DNA of 64,000 nt, from assembly GCA_001599755.1 (NCBI GenBank), contig BCHX01000007.1, forward strand, positions 868,001 to 932,000, in the 5' to 3' direction. Origin of the DNA: Gliomastix tumulicola (lineage: Eukaryota > Ascomycota > Sordariomycetes > Hypocreales > Bionectriaceae). Numbering within the stretch: the stretch's first letter is position 1; every line of letters begins with the position of its first letter. Below are positions 45,492 through 56,023 of this stretch, piece by piece. The translations under genes and the position numbers were made by a program. The notes beneath the pieces are model-generated. The model saw nothing but the letters and a program-made list of their open reading frames with translations, was not told where the DNA came from and did no database searches.

Positions 45492-45912
45492 CCTGTGTCT
45501 GTGCAGGGGGGGTTTTATTCTTGTGAATGAGGCTTGAAAGTATCACATGTACAGTATGGTATGGGACACTAATATCACTTTCGCGGGACATTGATGGAAG
45601 CTGGGGGCGACGGGAGCACGTTTCAATCTAGTATCGGCTTGTTATTGGCAGGGTGCTGAGGAGTCTAAAATTTATATCTACGAGTTCTTTTATCACCATC
45701 CAACACTGTTCCTTTATGTCGTGTCCTGTCTTGGTACCGTAACATTGTGTTGGCCGAAGTGAGGTGGTGATGCTGGCACTGAGGCTGTATTAGTCATCAC
45801 CATCTCCAAATATCATACATAGGCCACCCAACTCCAACCTTCGATCCATCCTCGCCCTCGCCACAACCAAACACCACCAATCCAAAACCAAAGGCAACAA
45901 AAAAAAAAGGAA

Positions 45913-46194
45913 ATGGCCTGGCACTGGTACGCCCTCCGCACGCTCCAGGCCTTCGAGGACCGCCTCGTCGCCCTCATCCTCCGCCAGCCGGGCTTCCACC
46001 GCGCGGTCGGGCGCGTGCACAAGACGATCCACGAGCGGCGGCACGGGCGGGATCCGGGCGAGCCGCTGGCGCAGGGGGAGGCGACGCGGGAGCAGGGGAA
46101 GAGCAGCAGAGGGGAAGGGTTCTGGAGGCACTTCTGGGAGGAGGTGGGGAGGCAGGTCCGGGGGAGGGAGGGGGAGTGGCCTGGGAAGAAGTGA
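45913..46194 (+). CDS. Small basic protein, 93 aa, unknown function
   Basis: A single exon begins MAWHWYALRTLQAFEDRLVA. The N-terminal 50 residues are rich in Trp, Leu, Arg and His and look like an amphipathic helix followed by RQPGFHRAVGRVHKTIHERR and GRDPGEPL. The C-terminal half is Arg/Gly/Glu-rich with FWRHFWEEVGRQVRG. No membrane span or classical presequence is clear. The CA-rich leader just before the ATG and the coherent composition suggest a real gene. I recall comparable short fungal proteins but can give no function. It follows Mto1/ApsB on the same strand by about 420 bp, which is unlikely to mean co-transcription in fungi. Confidence 0.6.
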   Translation: MAWHWYALRTLQAFEDRLVALILRQPGFHRAVGRVHKTIHERRHGRDPGEPLAQGEATREQGKSSRGEGFWRHFWEEVGRQVRGREGEWPGKK

Positions 46195-46838
46195 TCGGAA
46201 TGAGAGGTACGCGCTCGCTTTCGAAAGTCGACATACGCGATTATACCACGGACGATGCGATCGAAAGGCTATAACGGCTGTACCCTGGGGACGGTGCTGC
46301 TTGTGTTCGGCTGGTTGAACGCGGTCGAGAAGGAGGGGGTAACATATGGTCACGCATGTATGCCGGTTTCTCTCGCGACAATCAAGGCCGCCACGATGCA
46401 CGAAGCGTCAGCCTAGGCTATGCACAACGATACCCGGGCGAACACGTTCGCAACCCTCGCAAGGGCGAGCCATACCGTTCGGTCGAGCACGCAAGGATGG
46501 CCGGGAGAATACCCAGGGATGGAAATCACCTAATCAAGGCACTCGACTGCGCCAAGGACAAAGAATTACCCGCCATACACACACTATCTCCCTATGTTGA
46601 GGCCAAGAACAGCAAGGCCCCGATTGTCATGGATGCTGTTCACCCAATAGAACACGCCCATACGCCATAGGATGATGAGATACCAGGTGGCTTGTCAAGA
46701 TACCCGAGCGAATGCTCATACCGGGAAGTCATGGTTATTATTTGAAGGGCTTTCAAAGAAGCCCTACTCTATCTGAACTAAAAAAGAACACTTCTACTCA
46801 ATAAATATCAAATCTTCTAGCAAGTCCAGTGTCGTCAC
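46195..46838. other. Intergenic region between convergent genes
   Basis: This 0.64-kb spacer lies between the 3' ends of the 93-residue gene and the first lectin-like gene. No coding frame was accepted. An A/T-rich stretch near 46770-46820 may hold termination signals. Confidence 0.5.
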
Positions 46839-48687
46839 TCAACCAGTGAGCCTCGTATCGACCTCCTTGTCCATAGCCTCCCAGTTACCAACCTCGTCGT
46901 TGAAGCGGAACTCCCACAGCTTCTGCTCCATCCGGGCAAACAGCGACTCGCTCGACGTCATGACGATGGCCTCGATGCTGTCGCCCTGCGTGATGGCGTA
47001 CGACACCATCTCGGTGCCGTCCTTGTTCATTGAGAGCTGGTGGTCGCTCAGCACGAAGCCTTTGCTCTCGAGGGTGAAGAAGCCGCGGATGGTGGGCGGG
47101 CTGGAGGGGTTGGTGCCGCGGTGGATGGAGAAGGAGAGGTAGGTTGGGTGCGAGGCGACGGGGATGGCCTGGCCTTGCTTGTCTGGGGGTGGGTGTCAGC
47201 GATGCTAATGACACACACACACACATACACACACACACATACATAGGGGAAAGGGGCTTACCTGTGAAGACCGAGTTCAGCCAGTAGCAGTCCGCTTCAA
47301 CACCGTCGTTCGTCCCCGGCTGGAAGAGGCACTCCGCGGCGAGGACATCATCCCTCCCCTCGACGATCATCTGCAGACTCGCCTCGTTCTTCCCCTCCGC
47401 ACCCAGCATCCTTGCACTCGCCACCCCGAGGCCGAAGTAATCCCAGTCCCCGGTATCGAGATCCAGGACATTGCTGATGTTGATCACGGCGGCGTCATCC
47501 GATTCGGGATCGTTGACGCCGTAGTAGAGCATGACATCCCCGTTCGTCGCCTGGTACGCCAGCACGACGGCGCCCGTGGCGGTGTTGGCTCCCTTGTGCC
47601 AGGTCGCGGACAGAGAGGACATATCCCTCGGCCGGATGCTTTGTCTCCGCGTGACCCAGGCGCCCCGGATGTCTTGCTCGAGATATACGAGGGCGCCGTC
47701 GGCCGCCGCGATGTAGAAGAGATGCACGGCCCCGGTGTCGTCCACGGCGGCGGTGAGTGGTGTGCCGCGGATGGCGGGTGGCGCATTGGAGGTTATGGGC
47801 GCGATGGTGTCGGGCTGGGAGTCCGAGTTGGCGCTGGAGGCGATGAGGGTTGCGTTGGAGTCCTGCCAGATGAGGAGGCGCCGGTGGAGGGAGGAGGCAC
47901 CGGTGGTGACATCCACGGCGGCGAGGTTGGAGTCTGTAGCGAGGGTTGGGGGTGCCGAGCTTGTGGTTGAGGGGGTGGAGGATGATGCTGTGGACTGGAC
48001 GGAGGGGGAGGCTGAGGTAGACTCGGCTGAGGGTGATGCAGTGTCTGAAGGAGGGGTTGAGGTGGCAGATGGGGATGAGGTGGTTGCTGGCTGTGAGGGT
48101 GTCACGGAGACAGTGACAACTTCAGTCGAGACGGAGACACGGGTAAGATCAGATAGGATCGAGGATAGCATGGCGCCCAGGTCCTCCTCATCCGAGGCGG
48201 TGACTGTCAGTGTCGCCGTTTCCGTCTCCACGACGTCTGAGGACTCGGATGCCGTGATGATGACCGTCACGACCGACTCCACCAGTGTTGCCGTGCTGCT
48301 CGGCAGCTCAGAGGTGGTCTCGCTGCTGATGGAGGTCGTGCTAGATATCTCTGCAGTGCTCGAAGTCGTCGCGACATCTGCGACAGCGTCCTCATGGCCC
48401 CGATCCCGGCCCTTGAGGACATACACCACCGTCAGTGCAATCCCAACCGCGATGGCGATGAGGACAAAGACAGCCGCAAGACCGATCACGGCAACACATC
48501 CCCGGCGTCGGTGCCACGGCTTGCGTGACGGTTCGGGGGCCATCGTCTGGTGCCAGTGGTTGTGGACTTCGTGCTGCGGCTGCGGCTGCTGGTCCATGTT
48601 GTTGGAGGGCGGATAAGAGGGCGGTTTGTACGGTTGCTCGTTGGCCATGGCTTGGTGGTCGCGGATGAGCTGGGGGACGTCCATCAT
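46839..48687 (-). CDS. Single-pass membrane protein with putative fungal lectin-like ectodomain, 589 aa
   Basis: Exons are 48687..47262 and 47182..46839, in phase. The open frame extends further, but the first ATG is 48687 (a second follows at 48684). A Pro/Gln/His-rich cytosolic tail of about 60 residues precedes one membrane span (64-91, RRGCVAVIGLAAVFVLIAIA). A Ser/Thr-rich stalk (about 100-275) is likely O-glycosylated. The outer domain (about 280-589) has repeated beta-strand blocks such as LLIWQDSNATLIASS, VHLFYIAAADGALVYLEQD and VVLAYQATNGDVMLYYGVND, in the style of the fucose-specific lectin beta-propeller of ascomycetes. Binding activity is inferred only. The 79-nt intron contains a GT-repeat. 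A similar gene lies directly upstream on the same strand. Confidence 0.75.
47211..47239. repeat. AC/GT dinucleotide repeat inside the intron of the first lectin-like gene
   Basis: Thirteen to fourteen AC units with one interruption (ACAT) occupy the centre of the intron, leaving the CTGAC branch site and splice sites intact. Confidence 0.85.
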
Positions 48688-49215
48688 ACTCTTGTGTCTA
48701 TATATGGACTTCAAATACTCGGATGTCGTTCGCGATATGTGGTTTTTGCAAAAAGGGGATTAAAGCTTTCATTCTCGAGAAACGGGGGGCTCACGCCGTA
48801 GGACAGGTTTATATAGAACCTAAGATGTACGATATTGAATGATCAAGGGATATCAAGTAGTGACTCACCAGGACCGTGTGTTGATGATGAGGATGGCACG
48901 AGGAACCGCAATGGTTCATGACAAGGCTGGCAACAGTGTGTCACGGGGATCCTGGGATATGAAGAACGTATCTTGAGTAATCCCCATGTGAAACAGGGAG
49001 AAAAAGGCCGCGTATTACACGACGATACCTGTCTATGGCAAGCGGCGATGGTCGAGAATGCCTCCAGACTGCAAACTGCAGTGACTCCAACCCTAGAGAC
49101 AAGAGTGGTTCCTGGATCCGGACAAACCTGAAAATGAAAATGAAACCCCCGATTTGCGGCGTAGTGAACCGATGAAGAACGAGAAGCCAGCGTGGTACTT
49201 TGATCCCATCACACA

Positions 49216-50934
49216 TCACACGTAGTCGACAAACTTCCACCGCGAATCCTGCCCATCCACCCACCACGATCCCCCGCTCGCAAATTCCATGACGCTGCCG
49301 TTCTGCGAGATTCCATAAAGCAGGTTCTCATCCCCAGACGCGACGTACGTGAGGTCGGTTTCTTTGTAATCATCGGGGAGAGAGTCCCGGTCCACGTCGA
49401 AGGACTCGTGACCCGTGAGGCTGCCGTCGTCCCAGAGGAGCTCCGTGAGCTGGCCGTCATTGTCAAGAACGCGGAGGAGGTAGCGGGTTGAGTTGTCCGG
49501 GCGGTCGTTTGCCTCGAAGTTGCGTGACGAGAAGCTCAGGGGCTTGGGTGCGTCCGCGACGATCTTCTCTGCCTCAGTGTCTGCCATGTCGTCAGTGAAT
49601 GTTGTTCAATGGGAAGTGTATAAGTAAGCCATGCAGGGGGCTGAGGGGGTGAATGATAGCGATGTCGTGCGATGCTGCTGCTAGCTGCAGCATCTCGATC
49701 CTGGGGTAAAACATGTTTGCAAGGGCGCTATGATCACTCGCTCCAAGGCAGCCAGCCTGTGACACTCAAGGAGACGTGACTTACCCGTCCATTTGGGCAG
49801 GATTCGCTTGCACCTTCGCAGGGTATTGGGCACCATGAAAGTGCAGTCAAGGACAGCAAACGTCTTCTTCTCTGAATCATCGCTCAGATCCCATATCAGA
49901 CGCACGCCGCCCACCGTCTCTTCCTTCTCCCCGTCCTGCGCTGGCCTTTGGATGGCCAGCATGAGAAAGCCCGATGAGGTAGCATGCGGCTTGAGCTCAA
50001 TCAACTCCGCGCCCAGGTCGAAGGTCCTACTCTGCCACGCGCTGCGAGTCTGCGGATCGGTGCTGGAGAACATGGCGACGGAGGACTCGCTCTCAGACGT
50101 CCAGTACATGAGCACGATGGTATCCGCGTCGAGACCTGTCCAGTGTGATGGCAGCACCGTCGCCGAGAGACGCAGCGCGTCCGAGACGGCGAAACCGGGC
50201 GGGATGCTGGCGTCCCCCGCGGACAGGGAGCCCTGCTGCCAGCTGTCTTTCCCGCCGGGGGCCACCGAGGCGCGGCGGACGAGGTGGGAGAAGCGCTTCT
50301 TGTCGTTGAAGTAGAAGAGGTGAAGGTCGCCGTCGGGCCCGTACTTGACTATGCTGAGCGGGCTGTTGTCGAGGGGCTTGCTGAGGTCGGAGCGGGGGGA
50401 CTGGCCGTCGAATCGGTCCTTGATCTTGTAGTGGTCACTCTTAGAGCCGCGCCATTCGATCGCGGACAGGTCGCCGTCGACGTCCTGGAGGAGGACGAGG
50501 CGGAAGTTGGAGGCTGAGTTGCCGCCGTAGCCGACTGCTAGTCTTGAGGATTCATGGGGATGGGAGAGGACGCCGGTAGGAGATGGCGGTGCATCGGTGG
50601 CTGTAGGATCACCTGAGTCATTGCCACCGTTGCTATTGTGATCAGAACCGCTGGGACTACGCCTTGCGATATCGCTGCCCATGATACCGCCCACAATGGC
50701 ACCGACCATGAGTAGGATGAGGAGGATGACGCCGGCGATGGACCAGTACCGGCGGGAGCGCGACATGGACGACCAGCGGCTCCCTCCCGAGCCTCGCTCC
50801 AGAATGGGATCCATGGCCTGGTGAGGGAAGCACGGGTCGCTCCCCTTGATGTCGTAGGAGTTGCTCGAGTGAAAGTGAGGGTTGTGATGATTGACCGGGT
50901 GCAGCACCTCGGGGAAGTCGTTGTGAGGGTTCAT
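49216..50934 (-). CDS. Second single-pass protein with putative lectin-like ectodomain, 504 aa
   Basis: Exons are 50934..49785 and 49580..49216, in phase across a 204-nt intron, the longest in the window. The frame is open upstream, but the first ATG is 50934 (MNPHNDFPEVLHPVN). The cytosolic tail is His/Asn-rich and holds MDPILERGSGG, followed by a membrane span (about 63-85, RYWSIAGVILLILLMVGAIV) and a short Gly/Asn/Ser stalk. The ectodomain (about 110-504) shows repeated blocks (FRLVLLQDVDGDLSAIEWRG, GDLHLFYFNDKKRFSHLVRR, LLRVLDNDGQLTELLWDDGS, LLYGISQNGSVMEFASGG) with the spacing of a lectin-type beta-propeller. Layout, intron position near the C-terminal third and orientation match the neighbouring gene, suggesting tandem duplication with strong divergence. 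Confidence 0.75.
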
Positions 50935-51754
50935 CTTGGCTCTCTTTTGCCCGTGGCCAAGCTCAGCGATTGTGAAAGAAGGGTCTGTTGATAACGCAGG
51001 AGGTAGAATGATTGTCTGAGAAAGGATATTCTTCGAGAAGGATGGGCCTCGGGGTATTTGAATGTTGATCTGGTCGCACAGTGGCAGTTCCTCAGTCGTG
51101 TGAGACGGCGCGAGGAACAGTGGAAGAATCTTTTCTGAAACGGGTGTTTCTGAATCACAGAAACCTGGGAGGTGGCCGAGGAGAAGAAGAAGAAGCGAAC
51201 CAATGGATTGGAAAGGCAGCGGGCGGGCAGTTGTGGGTAGTTGCACGTAGTTGCACAGGTGAGAAGAGGCCGGTGCAACGTGAGAGGGCGCTCAGGAGCG
51301 TTTCAGCGGGAGGTGAGGGTGGCAGAGGCGAATGAACAATGGGGTGCATTCATACCGCTTATTGGGGGGATATTTGGGCATTGTCGGTGTCGCGTGGCCA
51401 GCTGGGGATTGGCTGTGATGCGAGGCTATCCCGAGCTGCGATTCCGTAGTGGCAGTGGTTGGTGTGCGAGGTCGTGAATGGCATGACACACGTCACGGGG
51501 GAGGTCCGCCATTGCTATGCTAGTTTTAGCACTGAAAGGACATTTTTTCCAAAAGGTTTTCAGAGAGAACCACTTCACCACTCATTAGAGAAGAAGCGGT
51601 GACTCCTCGGCGGATTGACGGGCTTCGAACCTCAACGCTGTAAGTCATCATCATAGGGTGGGTCCGATTCCGAGCATCGAGAAGCCCATGGCAATATGAA
51701 AGCAACCAGCAAGTCGATCGTGGATTTCACATGAGCTCAGTTGTTCTAGATTGG
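50935..51754. other. Intergenic region, no gene supported
   Basis: This 0.8-kb spacer separates two minus-strand genes. Frames open here are extensions of the lectin-like gene into its leader. Bases near 51600-51680 contain GGTTCGAAGCC-type words reminiscent of a tRNA T-arm, but no complete cloverleaf was found. Confidence 0.45.
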
Positions 51755-52840
51755 CTATTCAACCGCAGCCTCGACCACTGCAAAACTGTCCTTCTCCGAA
51801 TCGAGCTCAGCCAAGGCATCAAACGGCAGCGTCACCATCGGCGTCGAGTGTCCAATGTCCACGTTGAACAGAATCGGGAACGTCTTGTCTGCAAGACGTC
51901 CCTCACATAGTAGCCCCGTGATGATGTCGGTGTACTGCTTCCTCTCCTCGTCGGTGTTGTACCCAAACGGCCTTCCCACCACCAGCCCTGCCACGTCCTC
52001 GAAGACGCCGGCCGCGATGAGGTCGGCGAAGCCAGCCTGCACTCGATCAGGGGGATTCCCCTTGCCGTCCCCGCCGTCGCCTGTGGCTGTCTCGAGGAAT
52101 ACAATCCGTCCGCGCCAGTCTGGGACGATGGCTTGGACGGCATTCAGCCGCGCTACCACGGTCAGGCAGCCTCCGAAGAGCCGGCCTCGTCCCTTGCCTG
52201 GTCTCAGCCACGACCACGGTGTCGTCGGGACGAGCTCGAGTGGCTTCGTCGACGAGGGCTCCTGGAAGAACTCCGGCGCTCTCGGTGCATACGTCAGCGA
52301 CCGCGGTATCTCGCCGAGAGGCTCCCGGGACGCGATTGCGCGGAAGAGATTCCTATCGCAGAACGCCACTGCCGAAGTCTCGTCCTCTACGGACGCCACC
52401 GCCTCGCCCAGCTCCGGGATCGCGCCGGGACCGTAGAACGTGCGCAGGCCCGTCAGCGCGTGCAGGAACCAGTGCAGGCCCGTGATGTCCGAGTACCCGA
52501 CGACGATCTTGGGGTCCCGGCGGATGGTGGCGTGCAGCTCCGTATCGGCGACGAGGGCCGGCAGCAGCTCGGTGAAGGTGGTGCCTCCGATTGTGCAGAT
52601 GATGGCCGAGATGGAGGGGTCTGAGAATGCGGCGCGGATCTCCGAGAGGCGGTTGGCGATGTTGGACTGGATGCCCGTGTCTTCGTTGAAGAACGTGCGG
52701 ACCTTGTAGCCTCGCCGTGTGAGGACGGCGGACGCCCGCGTCATGACATCTGGGAGCTTGCTGTTGAGCCTGAGTGACGGCGAGATGAAGGCGATCGTCG
52801 CGCCTGGCTCGAGAGCCTTGGGTAGGATAGTCGACACCAT
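51755..52840 (-). CDS. Peptidase family S66 (LD-carboxypeptidase/MccF-like) protein, 361 aa
   Basis: A single exon starts at ATG 52840. The protein shows the S66 fold signature: ATIAFISPSLRLNS near the N-terminus, ICTIGGTTFTELLPAL, then VGYSDITGLHW with the nucleophile Ser 117, RLFGGCLTVVARL, IVFLETATGDG with Glu 250, and NVDIGHSTPMVTLP with His 331. The Ser-Glu-His set is complete, so activity is likely. Bacterial relatives trim peptidoglycan tetrapeptides (LdcA) or inactivate microcin C-like peptide-nucleotides (MccF). Fungi lack peptidoglycan, so the substrate is unknown. Detoxification or an amidase/peptidase role is possible. Absence of introns is compatible with, but does not prove, bacterial ancestry. 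No signal peptide is present. Confidence 0.88.
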   Translation of the reverse strand: MVSTILPKALEPGATIAFISPSLRLNSKLPDVMTRASAVLTRRGYKVRTFFNEDTGIQSNIANRLSEIRAAFSDPSISAIICTIGGTTFTELLPALVADTELHATIRRDPKIVVGYSDITGLHWFLHALTGLRTFYGPGAIPELGEAVASVEDETSAVAFCDRNLFRAIASREPLGEIPRSLTYAPRAPEFFQEPSSTKPLELVPTTPWSWLRPGKGRGRLFGGCLTVVARLNAVQAIVPDWRGRIVFLETATGDGGDGKGNPPDRVQAGFADLIAAGVFEDVAGLVVGRPFGYNTDEERKQYTDIITGLLCEGRLADKTFPILFNVDIGHSTPMVTLPFDALAELDSEKDSFAVVEAAVE

Positions 52841-53842
52841 TTTTGTAAGCTTCAGAGCACGAACTGAACAGATGGAGTTGGCAGTCGTCTTGGCCCCTGT
52901 GAGTCAAATGAGAACTTGTCTGCTGATTGCTTTTATATCACAGCAGCGCATTATTAATCACGCCATATGTCATCCCGCGCCCTTGATGTTCTCAACGGTA
53001 CAGGAGGGCATATCGCTGCATAACGCGCTGCAGACAAATGCTTCCTACCTGCGGGTTCAAAGATGCCAGTGTCTTGACAGTGCCTGAATTGTTCGCATTC
53101 GAGACTATGTCTCTGTCATTCTCGGGGCTCAGACTTGGACATTCAACTCTGCACAAGAAGGTGCTGCCCGAAGGGAGCTGGAGGTCTAACACTGAATGAA
53201 TGTCAAGGTTCCATCCATTTCGCAGTCAAATCCCAACTCGACTGCCTATCTACCCTGTAGCGAGAGCCAGTTTCCCCGCGGCTGACTCATCAGATCTACC
53301 TGACAGAAAAGCCGCACCAGCAAGCATGGTCAAGCAAGACTGCTGGGCTGCAGGTGAGCTCGCAATTTGTTGCCAGCCAATCATCTAATTTGTAATCCGA
53401 GAGCTGTCTCGGTGCTCTCCACAAAGAATCACCATACCACCCACGCCCCGTCCTGGTTTTAGGCGCATGCAGCCCCGGACCACTGCAGTCCGGACATATC
53501 TCAGTGATCGGCCCTTTTGTGTCACCCACCGACCGACGCAGGCCTTGTGACCCTGAAAAAAAGGCAAGAGCGCGACCGGTCTGCGACTGCCCCGCAATTT
53601 TGACTCCCATCTCCGACTCCGATCAAAGAGCCCGTCGCTGTTTCTTCATTTTCTCCTTCGCGTCAGCTTCATCTCTACCAACTTGTCCAGCCTCCCGAGC
53701 CATCCATCCTCCAATCAGCAAGGACAATGACGGCAGTCCATCTCGTCTCTCAGCCTCTGTTGAAGACACTGAGGTTCAATTATCCTTGAACCCGACCGCC
53801 CCGTTGTATTCCCCGTCTGACCACCCATATCGTCATTATACC
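52841..53842. other. Divergent intergenic region
   Basis: One kilobase between the S66 gene and the transcription factor gene holds both promoters. The plus-strand frame is open from about 53504, but it has no ATG before 53843, so this part is taken as leader sequence. Confidence 0.5.
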
Positions 53843-56023
53843 ATGTCCCCCCACGCGCCTGCAGCCCCTCCAGCTCAGCCTTCCACCGGCGCGACTGTTG
53901 GAACCGGCCTGGTCACGGGCACGGGAACGGCTGTCACATCGTCGGCTGGGGCCAATCCGCGCAAGGTCAAGTTCGTTGCCGTGGACACGAGCCGGGGCGG
54001 CCTTCCGGTCAAACGCAAACAGGTCCAGCACGCTTGTGCTGCGTGTCGCCGCAGGAAGAGGCGATGTGTTCATGCTGAGGATGCGACGTCCACGGAGGAG
54101 GCATCCGTCACGGATCAACAGTCTGTGCACAATTCGGATGAGTCTCCTCTGCAGACCTCTCCAAGCGCCCGCCGCACGTCTGCGCAGGAAGTTCCCCACG
54201 CTCCAGCTACTGGGGACGGCATCGGAGATGACAATGCCAACCAGACGAAGCCCAAGAGCCCGTTCCTCACGGACTACCACGGCCAACCGGATCCGTCAGT
54301 GCTCATGCCTGCGCCTATGCTCGAGGATTCCAACCTCAATCCGAGCGAGGCATTGCACCTTCGCTCTCGCTTCGTCGGCGACTTGAACCCCGAGGGCATG
54401 TTCATCGAAGCCACGGGCTCTGCGTCTGCCCGTCAGTCGTCGCAGAAGGGCGATGTTGGCATATGGCTTTCGTCATCGGCGGGCGGAGCGGGCGGTCAAG
54501 CCTCGCAGTTCATTACCGCTCGGCCGCCCCTCGTTATGGATCGCTTTCTCCTGCCTTTTGTCAAGGAGCATTGCTTGACCTGCCTGCCTCCGAATGCTGA
54601 ATTTTCAAGGCTCAAGGCGCTCTACGTGCAGAAGATTCATCCGATCTTTCCCATCGTCCCTCTGGATGCATTGAATGCGAACAAGTCCGACGCGTCAACG
54701 ATTCTGCTGCGACAACTGGTCTCGCTCGCTGCAGGCACCGATCCTGACACGGCGCAGAGCCTACGGCTGGAAAACCAAGGAGCGAATATCCTCTCCCCGC
54801 AGGATTTCTCCCAGTCCCTTTCCTCGTCGATCCGCGCCATCTTGGAGACGAGCATCATCCCCGATCGCGTCCTCCATATCCGCGCTTTGACCGTCTTGTC
54901 GCTCTACGCGCAGCCAACATGTGCTGAGGAAGCCGATCTGCCGGCGCAGCTGGGCAGCAGGGCCATCCATCACATCCAGACCTTGGGTCTCCACCTCCTT
55001 CGGTACGATGCGCCGAATTGCGATGATCTCGAGGAGCTATTTTGTGCTGTCTGGGCGCTGGATCGTATCAATGGTGCCATGTACGGGCGTCCATGTTTGC
55101 TACACGAGCGAGATATTGGCGCCAATCTCGACGCATGTATTCGCAAACGTTCCTCTTGCTTTCGGCTGTTCCTGCTGGTTGTGCAGTGGCTTGAACAAGT
55201 GGTCGAGCTGTACCGCCCAGGCCCCAGCGCAGAAGCTTCGGGCCTGGAGAAGGTCGCATACATTGATTTGCCGGTGCTCGAGGCCATGATTGTCAACGCC
55301 GATGCCCTCAAGGTTCCATCGTCTCTGATTGCGACAATCGAGACGTTCTACCACGCCGTCATCATCCTTTCCTGCCGTCTGCCACGGCCGGGCACCAGGT
55401 CTGCTGCCTCAACACTCCCCCCGGCGTCGGCCAATGCCCGCCGATCGCTTGCAGCGGAGCGTATCGCATGCGCTGTGCCGAGAGACTGCTTAAGCCCTGT
55501 GCCTTTCGTCCCTTATGCCGTGTCTTTGGCCCTCAGCGTCGAATACCGCAAAATGCGACACAGCCGGCTGCCCATGTTCCGCGCCCGGGCTATGAATGCC
55601 TTCAAGCGCAACTGTCAGATGCTGCGAAACTTTGGTGACTACTTCTGGAGCGCCAATGTCGTGGCTGGGCTGGGTGAGAGGGTACTGAAGGAGATGGAGC
55701 GCGCAGCGACGACTTTGACCATAACAAAGGAGGTCACGCCGATGCCGGGCGATGCCGCCGCGGGTTCTGCTCCTCAGCAGAACGACCAAGATCAGTGGAA
55801 TCAGGGATACAACCAGCCTTTTGTGGATCAGTCCGTCATCGATGTGGCTGCGGGGATGGACAACATGGTCGACTTCTCCATGGTCGATGCCATCTCAGGG
55901 CAGGATGTGTTTGGCCACATTGATCCGAACTTCAACTTGAATGCCGTGGAGGACGCCCTGGAGGCAAATTTGGATATCGGACTCCCGCTGAATTGGGGAG
56001 ACTGGGGGCAGTTTGCAACATGA
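53843..56023 (+). CDS. Fungal-type transcription factor with an incomplete Zn2Cys6 motif, 726 aa
   Basis: A single exon from ATG 53843 (MSPHAPAAPPAQPSTG). The likely DNA-binding segment lies near residues 55-77: a basic GLPVKRKQVQHACAACRRRK followed by RRCVHAED. This gives C-x2-C-x6-C, the first half of a Zn2Cys6 cluster, but the second C-x-C group expected within the next 20-25 residues is absent. The sequence there is acidic Ser/Thr-rich. The middle homology region of fungal regulators follows from about 230 (VMDRFLLPFVKEHCLTCLPP, KIHPIFPIVPLDAL, LFCAVWALDRINGAMYGRPC), and an acidic C-terminus may activate transcription. FVGDLNPEGMFIEAT is a strongly conserved-looking block. Targets are unknown. 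Confidence 0.85.
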   Translation: MSPHAPAAPPAQPSTGATVGTGLVTGTGTAVTSSAGANPRKVKFVAVDTSRGGLPVKRKQVQHACAACRRRKRRCVHAEDATSTEEASVTDQQSVHNSDESPLQTSPSARRTSAQEVPHAPATGDGIGDDNANQTKPKSPFLTDYHGQPDPSVLMPAPMLEDSNLNPSEALHLRSRFVGDLNPEGMFIEATGSASARQSSQKGDVGIWLSSSAGGAGGQASQFITARPPLVMDRFLLPFVKEHCLTCLPPNAEFSRLKALYVQKIHPIFPIVPLDALNANKSDASTILLRQLVSLAAGTDPDTAQSLRLENQGANILSPQDFSQSLSSSIRAILETSIIPDRVLHIRALTVLSLYAQPTCAEEADLPAQLGSRAIHHIQTLGLHLLRYDAPNCDDLEELFCAVWALDRINGAMYGRPCLLHERDIGANLDACIRKRSSCFRLFLLVVQWLEQVVELYRPGPSAEASGLEKVAYIDLPVLEAMIVNADALKVPSSLIATIETFYHAVIILSCRLPRPGTRSAASTLPPASANARRSLAAERIACAVPRDCLSPVPFVPYAVSLALSVEYRKMRHSRLPMFRARAMNAFKRNCQMLRNFGDYFWSANVVAGLGERVLKEMERAATTLTITKEVTPMPGDAAAGSAPQQNDQDQWNQGYNQPFVDQSVIDVAAGMDNMVDFSMVDAISGQDVFGHIDPNFNLNAVEDALEANLDIGLPLNWGDWGQFAT

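Noticed and set aside
50935..51246. 104-residue N-terminal extension of the second lectin-like protein
   Set aside because: It has a hydrophobic stretch suggestive of a signal peptide, but the frame there begins with GTG and no ATG occurs before 50934.
51590..51680. Possible tRNA
   Set aside because: GGTTCGAAGCC on the minus strand suits a T-arm, but no matching acceptor, D-arm and anticodon stems could be drawn.
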